Shown piece after piece: positions 36,365-45,118 of a DNA stretch of 64,000 nucleotides. This DNA comes from Paracoccaceae bacterium. GTDB lineage: Bacteria > Pseudomonadota > Alphaproteobacteria > Rhodobacterales > Rhodobacteraceae. The notes beneath the pieces were generated by a model, which had not been told where the DNA came from, did no database searches, and saw only the letters and a program-made list of their open reading frames with translations. Every line of letters starts with the position of its first letter. The first letter of the stretch is position 1. Both the position numbers and the translations under genes were made by a program. The stretch is from positions 1-64,000 of the forward strand of contig JAGQRW010000007.1 of the NCBI GenBank assembly GCA_020425085.1, in the 5' to 3' direction.

Positions 36365-37768
36365 ATGTTTGAAACGGTCGAGTTCCCTCTCTGGTTTGTG
36401 TGGATTGCCGGTCTTCTGGCATTTGCCGGGCTGATGGACCGGATCCTGATGCCTTCGGTGCGCTGGTATCTCAGGCGGCGGCTGAACCGGGCGATCGAGC
36501 GGTTGAACGATCATTTGCAGCTGCGCATCCAGCCGTTCAAGCTGACCCGGCGCCGGGTAATGATCGACCGGTTGCTGCACGACCCCAAGGTGATGGAGGC
36601 GTTGACCGCTCATGCTGAAACCGAAGGTATGCCGCGCGAGGTGGTTGCGGAACGTGCGGCAGTCTATGCGCGTGAGATCGTACCGTCGTTTTCGGCATTC
36701 GCCTATTTCGGCTTTGCCATCCGTCTGTCGCGGTTTCTGTCCGAGGCATTGTATCGTGTGCGGCTGGGTTTCGTTGATGAAAAGGCGCTGGCCGCGGTCG
36801 ATCCTGATGCGACGGTGGTGTTTGTGATGAACCACCGCAGCAACATGGATTATGTGCTGGTCACCTATCTGGCGGCGCAGCATTCGGCGCTGTCCTATGC
36901 GGTGGGGGAATGGGCGCGGGTCTGGCCGTTGCAACAGTTGATCCGCTCACTTGGTGCCTATTTCATTCGCCGCAAATCGCGCGACATCCTTTATCGCCGG
37001 ATTTTGGCGCGCTATGTCCAGATGGCGACCGAAGGCGGCGTCACCCAGGCGATTTTTCCCGAAGGCGGGCTAAGTCTGGATGGGCGGCCGCGTCAGGCAA
37101 GGTTGGGCTTGCTCAGCTATATTCTGGACGGGTTTGACCCCAAGGGATTGCGCGACGTGGTGTTTGTGCCGGTCGGTCTGAACTATGACCGGGTGCTGGA
37201 AGATCGGGTGCTGACCAGGGTTGACCCGGATGGCGAGCGGCATTTTGAATTCAGGGTGCGGGTATTTCTGGGCTTTGTCTGGCGGCAACTATGGCTGAGG
37301 CTTACCCGGCGGTTTTATCGCCACGGCTATGCCTGTGTCAGTTTTGGGCGCCCGGTTTCGCTGAAACAATTTATCGCGGCAAATGATCAGTCGGCCGATG
37401 GCGGGTTTGCCGAAGGTCTTGGCGCCAGCTTGATGCAGCAGGTGGAACTGGTGATACCGGTCCTGCCGGTGCCGCTGGTGGCGACGGCGCTGCTGGATGA
37501 GGGGGCACCCCTGTCCATGCTGAAACTGAAAGCCAGATGCCACCATCTGTTGCAGGGGTTTCATGCGAAAGGTGCTTATGTGCATTTGCCGCACGAGGAT
37601 GAGGATTATGCTGTCGAGGTCGGATTGCGCATCCTGACCTCCAGGCACATGGTGACCGAGTCCGGAGGAGTTTATGCTGTCAATGCGGATGATCGTGCGC
37701 TGGTGCAATACTACGCCAACTCCATTGCCCATTTGCGCGGCGAAGAGAACAGCGATAACGCAACTTAA
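36365..37768 (+). CDS. Glycerol-3-phosphate / lysophosphatidate acyltransferase-like protein (PlsB/PlsC fold)
   Basis: A 467-residue acyltransferase with an N-terminal membrane segment (LWFVWIAGLLAFAGLMDRIL). The catalytic HX4D box is NHRSNMD (about residues 156-162), followed by YFIRRKSRDILYRRI, the substrate motif FPEGGLSLDG and VFVPVGLNYDRV. It is longer than PlsC and shorter than PlsB, in the class of PlsB-like acyltransferases common in marine alphaproteobacteria. It acylates a glycerol-phosphate backbone for membrane lipids. No clear ribosome site before the ATG; the start is uncertain by some residues. Confidence 0.85.
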   Translation: MFETVEFPLWFVWIAGLLAFAGLMDRILMPSVRWYLRRRLNRAIERLNDHLQLRIQPFKLTRRRVMIDRLLHDPKVMEALTAHAETEGMPREVVAERAAVYAREIVPSFSAFAYFGFAIRLSRFLSEALYRVRLGFVDEKALAAVDPDATVVFVMNHRSNMDYVLVTYLAAQHSALSYAVGEWARVWPLQQLIRSLGAYFIRRKSRDILYRRILARYVQMATEGGVTQAIFPEGGLSLDGRPRQARLGLLSYILDGFDPKGLRDVVFVPVGLNYDRVLEDRVLTRVDPDGERHFEFRVRVFLGFVWRQLWLRLTRRFYRHGYACVSFGRPVSLKQFIAANDQSADGGFAEGLGASLMQQVELVIPVLPVPLVATALLDEGAPLSMLKLKARCHHLLQGFHAKGAYVHLPHEDEDYAVEVGLRILTSRHMVTESGGVYAVNADDRALVQYYANSIAHLRGEENSDNAT

Positions 37769-37883
37769 TTGCTGGAAATACCTGTTAGACATGCTGATTC
37801 TTACGTCATGCCGGGCATTTTTTATGCTATATTGCTATTGCCCTTTGCGGCGATAAATGACAAACACCCCTTGACGATGATTC

Positions 37884-37907
37884 TGCAACGCAGCATGCTG
37901 CGTTGCG
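37884..37907. promoter_or_regulatory. Palindromic TGC-rich (PhaR-like) operator upstream of ccr
   Basis: A perfect 22-bp palindrome at 37885-37906: GCAACGCAGCA followed directly by its reverse complement TGCTGCGTTGC. The top strand from 37884 reads TGCAACGCAGCA, a full match to TGCRNYGCASMA, and the bottom strand gives 11 of 12. It also contains CTGC-N3-GCAG. It ends 21 bp before the ccr ATG. Confidence 0.7.
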
Positions 37908-37927
37908 GCAAAGAGATGGAGAATGCC

Positions 37928-39226
37928 ATGGCCCCCTTGGACGAAATGACCGCAATCACCCCCTATGAGGCTCTGGAAAAAGACCTGTATGAAGTCGGTG
38001 AAATCCCGCCTTTGGGCTATGTGCCAAAGCAGATGTACGCTTGGGCGATCCGGCGCGACCGGCATGGCGAACCCGACAAGAGCTTTCAGGTTGAGGTGGT
38101 GGATACCCCCGCCATCGACAGCCACGAAGTACTGATTTTCGTGATGGCGGCAGGCGTCAACTATAACGGCGTCTGGGCCGGGCTTGGCATTCCGATCAGT
38201 CCGTTTGATGTACATAAGGCGGATTATCACATCGCAGGTTCCGATGCCTCGGGCATCATCTGGGCGGTCGGCGACAAGGTGAAACGCTGGAAGGTTGGCG
38301 ACGAGGTTGTGGTGCATTGCAACCAGGACGACGGCGACGATGAGGAATGCAACGGGGGTGACCCGATGTTTTCCGACAGTCAGCGGATCTGGGGCTATGA
38401 GACACCGGACGGATCATTCGCCCAGTTCACTCGCGTTCAGGCGCAGCAACTGATGCGCCGCCCGCGCCACCTGACCTGGGAGGAAAGCGCCTGCTTTACC
38501 CTGACGCTGGCCACCGCCTATCGCATGCTGTTTGGCCATCGCCCGCATACCCTGAAACCGGGGCAGAACGTGCTGGTATGGGGTGCCTCGGGTGGTCTTG
38601 GCTCATTCGCCATTCAGTTGATCAACACCGCAGGGGCCAACGCGATCGGCGTGATCAGCGACGAAAGCAAACGTGATTTCGTCATGAGCCTGGGTGCAAA
38701 GGGCGTGATCAACCGCAAGGATTTCAACTGTTGGGGCCAGATGCCAACAGTGAACACGCCGGAATACAAGACGTGGTTTGGCGAAACACGAAAGTTCGGC
38801 AAGGCGATCTGGGACATCACCGGCAAGGGCAACAATGTCGACATGGTGTTTGAACATCCGGGCGAGGCGACCTTTCCGGTTTCGGTTTTCGTGGTCAAGC
38901 GCGGCGGTATGGTGGTGATCTGTGCCGGTACCACCGGCTATAACCTTACCATGGATGCGCGTTACCTGTGGATGCACCAGAAACGGGTGCAGGGCAGCCA
39001 CTTTGCCAACCTGAAACAGGCGAGTTCCGCCAACCAGCTGATGTTGGAACGCCGGCTTGATCCCTGCATGTCCGAGGTTTTTCCGTGGGAACAGATCCCC
39101 GACGCGCATGTGAAGATGCGCAAGAATGAGCACAAGCCGGGGAACATGGCGGTTCTGGTCAGTGCGCCGGTGACTGGCCTGGTAACCTTTGAAGACACGC
39201 TTGAGGCGAGTAGAGAGCTTCGCTAA
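37928..39226 (+). CDS. ccr: Crotonyl-CoA carboxylase/reductase
   Basis: A 432-residue enzyme reductively carboxylating crotonyl-CoA with NADPH and CO2 to ethylmalonyl-CoA, the key step of the ethylmalonyl-CoA pathway. Recognised from GVNYNGVWAGLGIPISPFD, the Ccr-specific CNQDDGDDEECNGGDPMFS insertion, the NADPH loop WGASGGLGSFAIQL and RRLDPCMSEVFPW. I chose ATG 37928 with GGAG 6 bp before it; longer frames are unsupported and would run through the palindromic operator. Monocistronic. Partners Ecm, Mcd and Mch are all in the window. Confidence 0.97.
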   Translation: MAPLDEMTAITPYEALEKDLYEVGEIPPLGYVPKQMYAWAIRRDRHGEPDKSFQVEVVDTPAIDSHEVLIFVMAAGVNYNGVWAGLGIPISPFDVHKADYHIAGSDASGIIWAVGDKVKRWKVGDEVVVHCNQDDGDDEECNGGDPMFSDSQRIWGYETPDGSFAQFTRVQAQQLMRRPRHLTWEESACFTLTLATAYRMLFGHRPHTLKPGQNVLVWGASGGLGSFAIQLINTAGANAIGVISDESKRDFVMSLGAKGVINRKDFNCWGQMPTVNTPEYKTWFGETRKFGKAIWDITGKGNNVDMVFEHPGEATFPVSVFVVKRGGMVVICAGTTGYNLTMDARYLWMHQKRVQGSHFANLKQASSANQLMLERRLDPCMSEVFPWEQIPDAHVKMRKNEHKPGNMAVLVSAPVTGLVTFEDTLEASRELR

Positions 39227-39365
39227 GCACCAAAAGCAAGGCATTTCCGCCTGAAAATCTGGCGGAAATTGCCATCCATTCTGCAACCTTTTGCCAACAC
39301 TACTGGCGTTATTACGCAATATCAATAGTTTAAAAAAATTACCCTCCCCATTTTCGGGGAATTAT

Positions 39366-39404
39366 AATTCGTGAATTTTCTGCAAAAATAGTTCGTGCTA
39401 TGAT
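39366..39404 (+). promoter_or_regulatory. Candidate promoter/operator of the luxR locus
   Basis: The AT-rich gap after ccr holds the palindrome AATTC-GT-GAATT (39366-39377) and a good -10 element TATGAT (39399-39404). No strong -35 was found. The first gene of the quorum-sensing locus starts at 39445. Role in autoinducer control is conjecture. Confidence 0.35.
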
Positions 39405-39444
39405 TGTGTTAATGTTTTGTTAACCAATCGGAACGAGGTTTGAT

Positions 39445-39657
39445 ATGTCGCAGGAATGGATGATTGATGTCCTTACGGATCTGAAGAAATTCGCGCAGGC
39501 CAATGGCCTCATGGGGCTGGCGGAGCAGTTGGACGATTCAATCCTTGTCGCTGCGGCGGAATTGAAGCTGAACGAACCTGAACCGGTTCGGGGCCGCGGG
39601 CATGCAAACCAAAATAGTGGCGTTCATCGAACGCTTGCAGCAGGTGACAACATTTGA
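39445..39657 (+). CDS. Small conserved protein preceding luxR
   Basis: A 70-residue protein; residues 1-45 (EWMIDVLTDLKKFAQANGLM then GLAEQLDD) form a helical, well-behaved sequence resembling short proteins I recall upstream of luxR genes in roseobacters, while the tail after about residue 45 looks unconstrained. GAGG lies 6 bp before the ATG. It overlaps the luxR gene by 56 nt in another frame, so its translation would pass through the luxR start. Function unknown; coupling or post-transcriptional control of luxR is possible. Confidence 0.65.
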   Translation: MSQEWMIDVLTDLKKFAQANGLMGLAEQLDDSILVAAAELKLNEPEPVRGRGHANQNSGVHRTLAAGDNI

Positions 39658-40315
39658 CGGCATCCAGCGCCTGATCGAGCAGTTGCGCGATCTTTATCAG
39701 GTGGAACATCTGATATATCATTCAGTCAATTCGGCGGGCGAGCCTTATGCGGCACTGACTTATAGTCTGGACTGGGTCGATCACTATCTGGAACAGGATT
39801 ACGGGCGCATCGACCCGGTGGTTCTGGGTTGTTACCAGCGGTTTCATCCGGTCGACTGGAAACGTCTGGACTGGTCGAGCAAACGTGTTCGCAATTTCCT
39901 GCTGGAGGCGTCGGATGCCGGGATTGGCAATCAGGGCTTTTCCATACCGATCCGCGGTCCGAACGGCCAGTTTGCGCTGTTTACCGTCAATCACCGCTGT
40001 TCAGACGAAGAATGGCTCAGGTTCACCGATGCACATGTGCGCGATCTGTTGCTGATTGCGCATTATGTGAACCAGAAGGCGCTGGAAGTGGAACGCGGCA
40101 CCGACCGTTTGCCGGATCAATCGCTGTCACCGCGCGAGCTTGACGCGCTGACCATGCTGGGTATGGGCAAAAGCCGCGGTCACGCCGCCGAGATCCTTTC
40201 GATTTCCGAACATACGCTAAGGGTTTATATTGAAAGCGCACGTTTCAAGCTGGGCGCGGCCAATACCACCCACGCAGTGGCGCTGGCGATGGCAAGGGGC
40301 AAGATCATCGTCTGA
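39602..40315 (+). CDS. luxR: LuxR family autoinducer-binding transcriptional regulator
   Basis: A 237-residue quorum-sensing regulator. Autoinducer-binding domain (about 1-165) with the conserved set Trp58, Tyr62, Asp71, Pro72 and Trp86. C-terminal LuxR helix-turn-helix from LSPRELDALTMLGMGKSRGH to IESARFKLGAANTTHAVALA. No strong ribosome site; the start lies inside the upstream small gene. The synthase gene follows after 98 bp. The locus probably senses an acyl-homoserine lactone made by its neighbour. Confidence 0.95.
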   Translation: MQTKIVAFIERLQQVTTFDGIQRLIEQLRDLYQVEHLIYHSVNSAGEPYAALTYSLDWVDHYLEQDYGRIDPVVLGCYQRFHPVDWKRLDWSSKRVRNFLLEASDAGIGNQGFSIPIRGPNGQFALFTVNHRCSDEEWLRFTDAHVRDLLLIAHYVNQKALEVERGTDRLPDQSLSPRELDALTMLGMGKSRGHAAEILSISEHTLRVYIESARFKLGAANTTHAVALAMARGKIIV

Positions 40316-40413
40316 GAAACCCCATTTGCCGGATTTTTTTGTTACCGAACGTTCAAAAACCCTTAACCGGCCTGTCGCTATCCCCTTGCTATTGCAGCGA
40401 TGGGGTAAAATTC

Positions 40414-41052
40414 ATGATCCGTTATCTTTATGCCGACCAGCTTGATGAAACACCGAAACTTCGTGACAGCATGTTCCGTGACCGCGCCTGGCAATTCCGC
40501 CAGCGTTTGAACTGGCAGGTCAATGTGGATGCGCGGGGTTTTGAACGTGATCAGTATGACGACGAAAATCCGCTTTATGTAATTCACCAACTGGCTGATG
40601 GCAGTCATGGCGGCTCGATGCGGTTTCTGCCGACCACCGGGCCGACCATGGTGAATGATCACTTTCTCGACCTGACCAATGGGGTTGCGTTCAAAAGCCC
40701 GCTGATCTGGGAATGTACCCGGTTTTGCCAGTCGCCGCGCAGCGATGCCGCTGCCAGAGTGTCGGCGCGTCTGATGCTGGCAGCGGCCGAACTTGGACGA
40801 CAGTTCAGTCTGGATCATGCGGTCGGGGTGTTTGATGCGCGGATGGTTCGGGTTTATCGCGCCATGGGCTGGGCACCCGAACTTCTGGGGCAACAAGGTG
40901 AAGGTGCGGATGCAATCGGTGTCGGCCTGTGGGAGTTTTCCCGCGCGCCGTTCCATCGACTAAATGCCCGCGCCGGGGTCAGGGATGGCACGGCCGGGCG
41001 CTGGCTTCGGCAGGCATTTCAGTCGGCGGGGCAGGTAGAACTGATCGCCTGA
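40414..41052 (+). CDS. luxI: Acyl-homoserine-lactone synthase
   Basis: A 212-residue LuxI-family enzyme making an acyl-homoserine lactone from S-adenosylmethionine and an acyl carrier. The conserved set is visible: MFRDRAWQFRQRLNW (Arg, Phe, Trp), FERDQYDDENPLYV (Asp), GSMRFLPTTGPTM (Arg) and IWECTRFC (Glu, Arg). The ATG at 40414 was chosen since the protein then starts like the family (MIRYLYADQL). The 98-bp gap after luxR has the 8-bp palindrome GAACGTTC at 40347, a possible part of an autoinducer-responsive site. Acyl chain unknown. Confidence 0.95.
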   Translation: MIRYLYADQLDETPKLRDSMFRDRAWQFRQRLNWQVNVDARGFERDQYDDENPLYVIHQLADGSHGGSMRFLPTTGPTMVNDHFLDLTNGVAFKSPLIWECTRFCQSPRSDAAARVSARLMLAAAELGRQFSLDHAVGVFDARMVRVYRAMGWAPELLGQQGEGADAIGVGLWEFSRAPFHRLNARAGVRDGTAGRWLRQAFQSAGQVELIA

Positions 41053-41109
41053 TCGCACTGGCAACGCGGGCAAAGGGTCGGTAAGGTCGGCGGAAAATAA
41101 GGGCAACCG

Positions 41110-42636
41110 ATGCAGTTTTCCGAAGACCAGGCCGAGGCCTATGACCGGATCAGTCAGGCGCTGGCAACCGCCGGGGTCGATCTGGTCAATGGCGTCGTCT
41201 CAGCCCTTGCTGCGCGCAACGACGCCCAACTGCTGGCGGTTCTTGGCAAGGCAGGTTCGGGCAAGACGATGCTGCTGGCGCGGCTGGTGGCCGATCTTGC
41301 CGAGGCCAGGGTCGAACTGGTTTCCGGCGATTACGAAGGCAAGCGCAACAAGGAAACCCGCACGCTTGCGGTGCTGGCACCGACCAACAAGGCGGCAAGT
41401 GTGCTGCGCGGTCATGGCGTGCCGGCCACCACCATTCACCGCATACTGTACACGCCGATGTATGATCCTGAATACGAGAAGATCGCCGAGTGGCTGCTTG
41501 GAAAAGGAGACCGCCCCGAGATAGACGGGCTGGCCGAGGTGGCGATGGATCGGGCGCAGGCATCCTATCTGATACATAAATCCATTCCCGGCGCTTTGGC
41601 GGCGGCAGGATTGAAGGGATCGGATTTCATCATCGGCTGGACCCGGCGCGAAGACCCGCTGGATATCGGCTTTGTCGATGAAAGCTCGATGCTGGATGAT
41701 CGGCAATTCAAGGATCTTGGCGAAATATTCTCTACCCTTGTGCTGTTTGGTGATCCGGCACAACTGGCACCGGTAGGGCAGTCCGGTGCCATGGCCTTTG
41801 ATGCGATTGACGAAGGCCAAAAGACCTATCTCAAGCGGATACACCGTCAGGTCAGGGGCAGTCCGATCCTTGATCTCGCGCATGCGCTGGGCGATGCTTC
41901 GCTGGAATTCGAGACATTTGAAAGAATGGTGAATGACGCCGCCCGCGCCGATGACCGGGTGGTGATTGCGCCACGGGTAGATGCAACGATGATGGCGCGC
42001 TCGCCAGTGCTGGTCTGGCGCAATGCAACGCGGATCCGGCTGATCCATGCATTTCGCAACGCTTATGACGCACCTGCGGACCGGTTGTTACCGGGTGAGC
42101 CATTGATCTGCGACGGTATCGAACTGCCGCTGAAACACCGCAAGAAACGCGTCGATCTTGAGGCACGCGGCCTGATCAAGGGGGCGCAGGTGGTCTATCT
42201 TGGCCCCGGCAAGAAACCGGGATTTTCCCGTCTGCACGTATTCGGCACCGATGATCCCGACGTGAATGCCGCAAGCATCATCAAGATCGAGGCCCCCGGT
42301 GAGGATGAACCGTTCATCCCCTCGGCGGCGCGGATGGGAGCGGCGTTTCTGCATGGGGCAGCAGTAACGATCCACAAGGCGCAGGGCTCGCAATGGCCCG
42401 CGGTGCAGGTATTCGCGCCCGACATCTATGCCGCTGCCAGATCAGGATTGACCGAGGCGGGAATTCCATTGTGGAAACGTCTGGCCTATGTGGCAATCAC
42501 CCGCGCCCAGGAGCGGCTGTTCTGGGTGACCCGCTACATGCTGGCCAAGCCGGAAACCGAGTTGGGGATCGAAGATTTGCGCCAGGGAACCCCGCCGGTT
42601 CTGGTACTGTCGCCAGGTGAAGCGGACCAATTTTGA
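41110..42636 (+). CDS. RecD-like superfamily 1 DNA helicase
   Basis: A 508-residue ATPase. Walker A GKAGSGKT (46-53), motif Ia APTNKAASVLRG, Walker B GFVDESSMLDD, motif III LFGDPAQLAPVGQSG, and the C-terminal UvrD_C_2-type motifs TIHKAQGSQWPAVQV and YVAITRAQERLFWV. It lacks the long N-terminal region of RecD/RecD2 and has no RecBC partner nearby, so it is the short stand-alone helicase annotated in Rhodobacteraceae as RecD-like. Role in DNA repair or replication is inferred. Confidence 0.88.
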   Translation: MQFSEDQAEAYDRISQALATAGVDLVNGVVSALAARNDAQLLAVLGKAGSGKTMLLARLVADLAEARVELVSGDYEGKRNKETRTLAVLAPTNKAASVLRGHGVPATTIHRILYTPMYDPEYEKIAEWLLGKGDRPEIDGLAEVAMDRAQASYLIHKSIPGALAAAGLKGSDFIIGWTRREDPLDIGFVDESSMLDDRQFKDLGEIFSTLVLFGDPAQLAPVGQSGAMAFDAIDEGQKTYLKRIHRQVRGSPILDLAHALGDASLEFETFERMVNDAARADDRVVIAPRVDATMMARSPVLVWRNATRIRLIHAFRNAYDAPADRLLPGEPLICDGIELPLKHRKKRVDLEARGLIKGAQVVYLGPGKKPGFSRLHVFGTDDPDVNAASIIKIEAPGEDEPFIPSAARMGAAFLHGAAVTIHKAQGSQWPAVQVFAPDIYAAARSGLTEAGIPLWKRLAYVAITRAQERLFWVTRYMLAKPETELGIEDLRQGTPPVLVLSPGEADQF

Positions 42637-42708
42637 CTGGCCCTTGGCGGCGGGTTCGGATTAACATCGCCGCCAGATCGGCCCCGGTTTTTCTAGAGGA
42701 TCCCAAGA

Positions 42709-42945
42709 ATGAGATGCGTTTTCGTGCAAATCCGCTGCAAGCCCGGCAAGACCTATGAGGTAGCCGATGCAATCTACAACCGCGAGATTGTGTCCGAGCT
42801 ATATTCCACCAGCGGTGATTATGACCTGATCGCCAAGGTTTATATCCAGCCCGATGATGATGTCGGCAAGTTCATCAACGACAATATCCTGGATATTCCG
42901 GGCATCAGCCGCTCGCTTACCACGCTGACCTTTCAGGCGTTCTGA
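42709..42945 (+). CDS. Stand-alone Lrp/AsnC ligand-binding (RAM) domain protein
   Basis: A 78-residue protein comprising only the effector/oligomerisation domain of Lrp/AsnC regulators: VFVQIRCKPGKTYEVADAIY, SEVLY-like 'SELYSTSGDYDLIAKVYI', and TLTFQAF at the end. There is no helix-turn-helix, so it cannot bind DNA by itself; such proteins may sense amino acids or modulate full-length Lrp paralogues. Ends 4 bp before an SDR gene. Confidence 0.88.
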   Translation: MRCVFVQIRCKPGKTYEVADAIYNREIVSELYSTSGDYDLIAKVYIQPDDDVGKFINDNILDIPGISRSLTTLTFQAF

Positions 42946-42949
42946 CGCT

Positions 42950-43675
42950 TTGGGCGGCAATATCATCATCACCGGCGCCAGTTCGGGCATCGGCCAGGCG
43001 ACGGCGGAACGTTTTCTTGCCGAGGGCTGGAATGTCGGCCTTCTGGCACGACGCGAAGATCGGTTGCGCGATCTGGCGGCCTCATCCGACCGGGCACAGG
43101 TTCTGGTTGCCGATGTCACCAATGAGGCCGAAGTTGCCGCTGCCTTTGTCAGGTTTCAGAAACGGTTCGCACGGCTGGATGTGTTGTTCAACAATGCGGG
43201 CGTTTTCACCCAAGGCGGGGTGATTGACGAGGTCGGGCTGGATGACTGGCGCAAAAGCGTTGATGTGAACCTGACCGGCGCGTTCATCTGTGCCCAGGCG
43301 GCGTTTGGCATGATGCGCAGGCAGACGCCACAGGGCGGGCGGATCATCAACAACGGTTCGATCTCGGCCCAGTCGCCAAGGGCGAATTCTGCACCCTATA
43401 CGGCGACCAAGCATGCGATCAGTGGCCTGACCAAGTCGATCTCACTGGACGGACGGGCATTTGACATTGCCGCCGGGCAGATCGACATCGGCAATGCGGC
43501 AACGGAAATGGTGTCGGCGCTGGCCGAGCGTGCCAAGGCAGGAGATGCCGAGCCGGTAATGGATGTGGTACATGTGGCGCAGGCGGTATTTCAGATGGCC
43601 AAATTGCCGCTGGATACCAATATCCTGTCGATGACCATCATGGCGACCAAAATGGCGTTTGTCGGTCGCGGTTGA
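42950..43675 (+). CDS. Short-chain dehydrogenase/reductase
   Basis: A 241-residue Rossmann-fold oxidoreductase: TGASSGIG cofactor motif near residue 8, NNAG, catalytic Ser in NNGSISAQS and YxxxK in PYTATKHAI. The only plausible start is TTG at 42950; no in-frame ATG exists before the cofactor motif. It is 4 bp after the RAM-domain gene and probably co-transcribed. Substrate unknown. Confidence 0.9.
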   Translation: MGGNIIITGASSGIGQATAERFLAEGWNVGLLARREDRLRDLAASSDRAQVLVADVTNEAEVAAAFVRFQKRFARLDVLFNNAGVFTQGGVIDEVGLDDWRKSVDVNLTGAFICAQAAFGMMRRQTPQGGRIINNGSISAQSPRANSAPYTATKHAISGLTKSISLDGRAFDIAAGQIDIGNAATEMVSALAERAKAGDAEPVMDVVHVAQAVFQMAKLPLDTNILSMTIMATKMAFVGRG

Positions 43676-43882
43676 GTCGACTTCCAGGTCTGAACCGGAC
43701 TTTTGACATTGCCTGCATATGCTGTTGGCCGGAACGTTTGTGGCGTGCGGATCGGCAGGAAATCCACAGCTTTGAAAATGGCTGAAGTTGTTGGAATACG
43801 ACCGATTCACGCGGCCCTGTCGCATTGGGGCAAGACGCAATGGCGATTCCGGGCGGATGCTGCGCCCAAAAGGGTCTGAAAG

Positions 43883-43899
43883 ATGTTGCAGCGCAGAAT
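43883..43899 (+). promoter_or_regulatory. TGC-rich (PhaR-like) site overlapping the MFS gene start
   Basis: ATGTTGCAGCGCAGAAT differs at one position from the site ATGTTGCAGCGCAGCAT upstream of the 3-hydroxybutyryl-CoA dehydrogenase gene, and bases 43887-43898 match TGCRNYGCASMA fully. It begins exactly at the ATG of the MFS gene, so either it is an operator overlapping the start or a coincidence in coding sequence. Confidence 0.35.
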
Positions 43900-45115
43900 T
43901 CCGGAATGGCTTCGGCATGCGCCGGTTCCGAGTGTACGCAAGTTTGCGCTGCTATCCGGGCTGGAAGCAACCATGCGTGGCATCCTGATCTCGGTCTTTC
44001 CGCTGTCGATGTATGCCGCATTCGGCGATGCGTCGGTGGTGTCGGCGCTGTATTTTCTGGTTGGGGTGATATCGCTTTTGTCCGGGTTGGCGGTGCCGTC
44101 GCTCAGCCGCTGGATCGCACGTCGTTGGATGTATTCACTGGGCGTCAGCCTGTTTCTGATTGGCAACATGCTGGCGATACATGGCGGCAAGCTGGCGATG
44201 TTTTCGGCCCTTGTGCTGAATACCGTGGCGGTGGTGACGATCTTTGTCTGTATCAACGCCTATGTGCTTGACCATATCGGTAAACGCCAGCTTGGTCGGG
44301 CTGAATCCCTTAGGTTGTTCTATTCCGCGCTTGGCTGGACAGTTGGCCCGGCCGGTGGTGTCTGGTTGATGCAGATTTGGGCGCCGGCACCGTTTATCGT
44401 GGCAGCGGTTGCAGCCACAGCCATGCTTGGCGTGTTCTGGTGGATGCGTCTGGGCAACGGGCGGGTGATCATGCGCGCCAAGGCTCCACCGCCCAATCCA
44501 CTGGCTTACCTTTCGCGGTTTATAAGGCAGCCAAGGCTGGTGGCGGGCTGGTTGTTTGCGGTCATTCGGTCCTGTGGCTGGTGGGTCTATGTGGTCTATG
44601 TGCCGATTTTCGCGGTTGAAAGCGGGCTTGGCCAGCAGGCGGGGGGGCTGACGCTTTCACTGACCAACGGCATGTTGTTCGTGGCGCCCCTGATGCTGAA
44701 TTTCGTGCAGCGAACCTCGATCCGGTTTGCGGTCCGGTCGGGTTTTCTGGCGGCGGGCGTGTTCTTTGCGCTGGCGGGGGTGTTGGCAGGGATGCCGCTG
44801 GCCGCGATCGGTTCGCTGATGCTGGGATCGGTGTTTCTGATCCTTCTTGATGTTTGCGGTGGTCTGCCGTTTCTGATGGCGGTGCGCGCCTCGGAACGTA
44901 CCGAGATGTCGGCGGTCTATGCCAGCTACCGAGATGTTTCCGGAATCGTGACGCCGGGGGTCGCCTGGCTGGTGCTGCTGGTGGCGCCGTTGTCCGCGGT
45001 TTTTGTGGCGGGTGGCGGCGGGCTGATTCTGGCCTGGCTTTTGGCAGCAAGGGTGCATCCGCGTTTGGGCATGTCTCGGGGTGGGGTGGTGTTGCGGCAG
45101 GAGGGTGCCGTCTGA
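43883..45115 (+). CDS. MFS transporter
   Basis: A 410-residue membrane carrier with twelve predicted helices in two halves. The N-terminal half begins VRKFALLSGLEATMRGILIS, with a charged loop SRWIARRWMYSLG between helices 2 and 3 in the usual MFS position; a cytoplasmic loop near residue 195-215 separates the halves. I do not recognise a substrate-specific subfamily. The ATG at 43883 has AGGG 9 bp upstream and carries a TGC-rich motif. It ends 3 bp before the convergent gamma-glutamyltransferase gene. Confidence 0.88.
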   Translation: MLQRRIPEWLRHAPVPSVRKFALLSGLEATMRGILISVFPLSMYAAFGDASVVSALYFLVGVISLLSGLAVPSLSRWIARRWMYSLGVSLFLIGNMLAIHGGKLAMFSALVLNTVAVVTIFVCINAYVLDHIGKRQLGRAESLRLFYSALGWTVGPAGGVWLMQIWAPAPFIVAAVAATAMLGVFWWMRLGNGRVIMRAKAPPPNPLAYLSRFIRQPRLVAGWLFAVIRSCGWWVYVVYVPIFAVESGLGQQAGGLTLSLTNGMLFVAPLMLNFVQRTSIRFAVRSGFLAAGVFFALAGVLAGMPLAAIGSLMLGSVFLILLDVCGGLPFLMAVRASERTEMSAVYASYRDVSGIVTPGVAWLVLLVAPLSAVFVAGGGGLILAWLLAARVHPRLGMSRGGVVLRQEGAV

Positions 45116-45118
45116 ACG

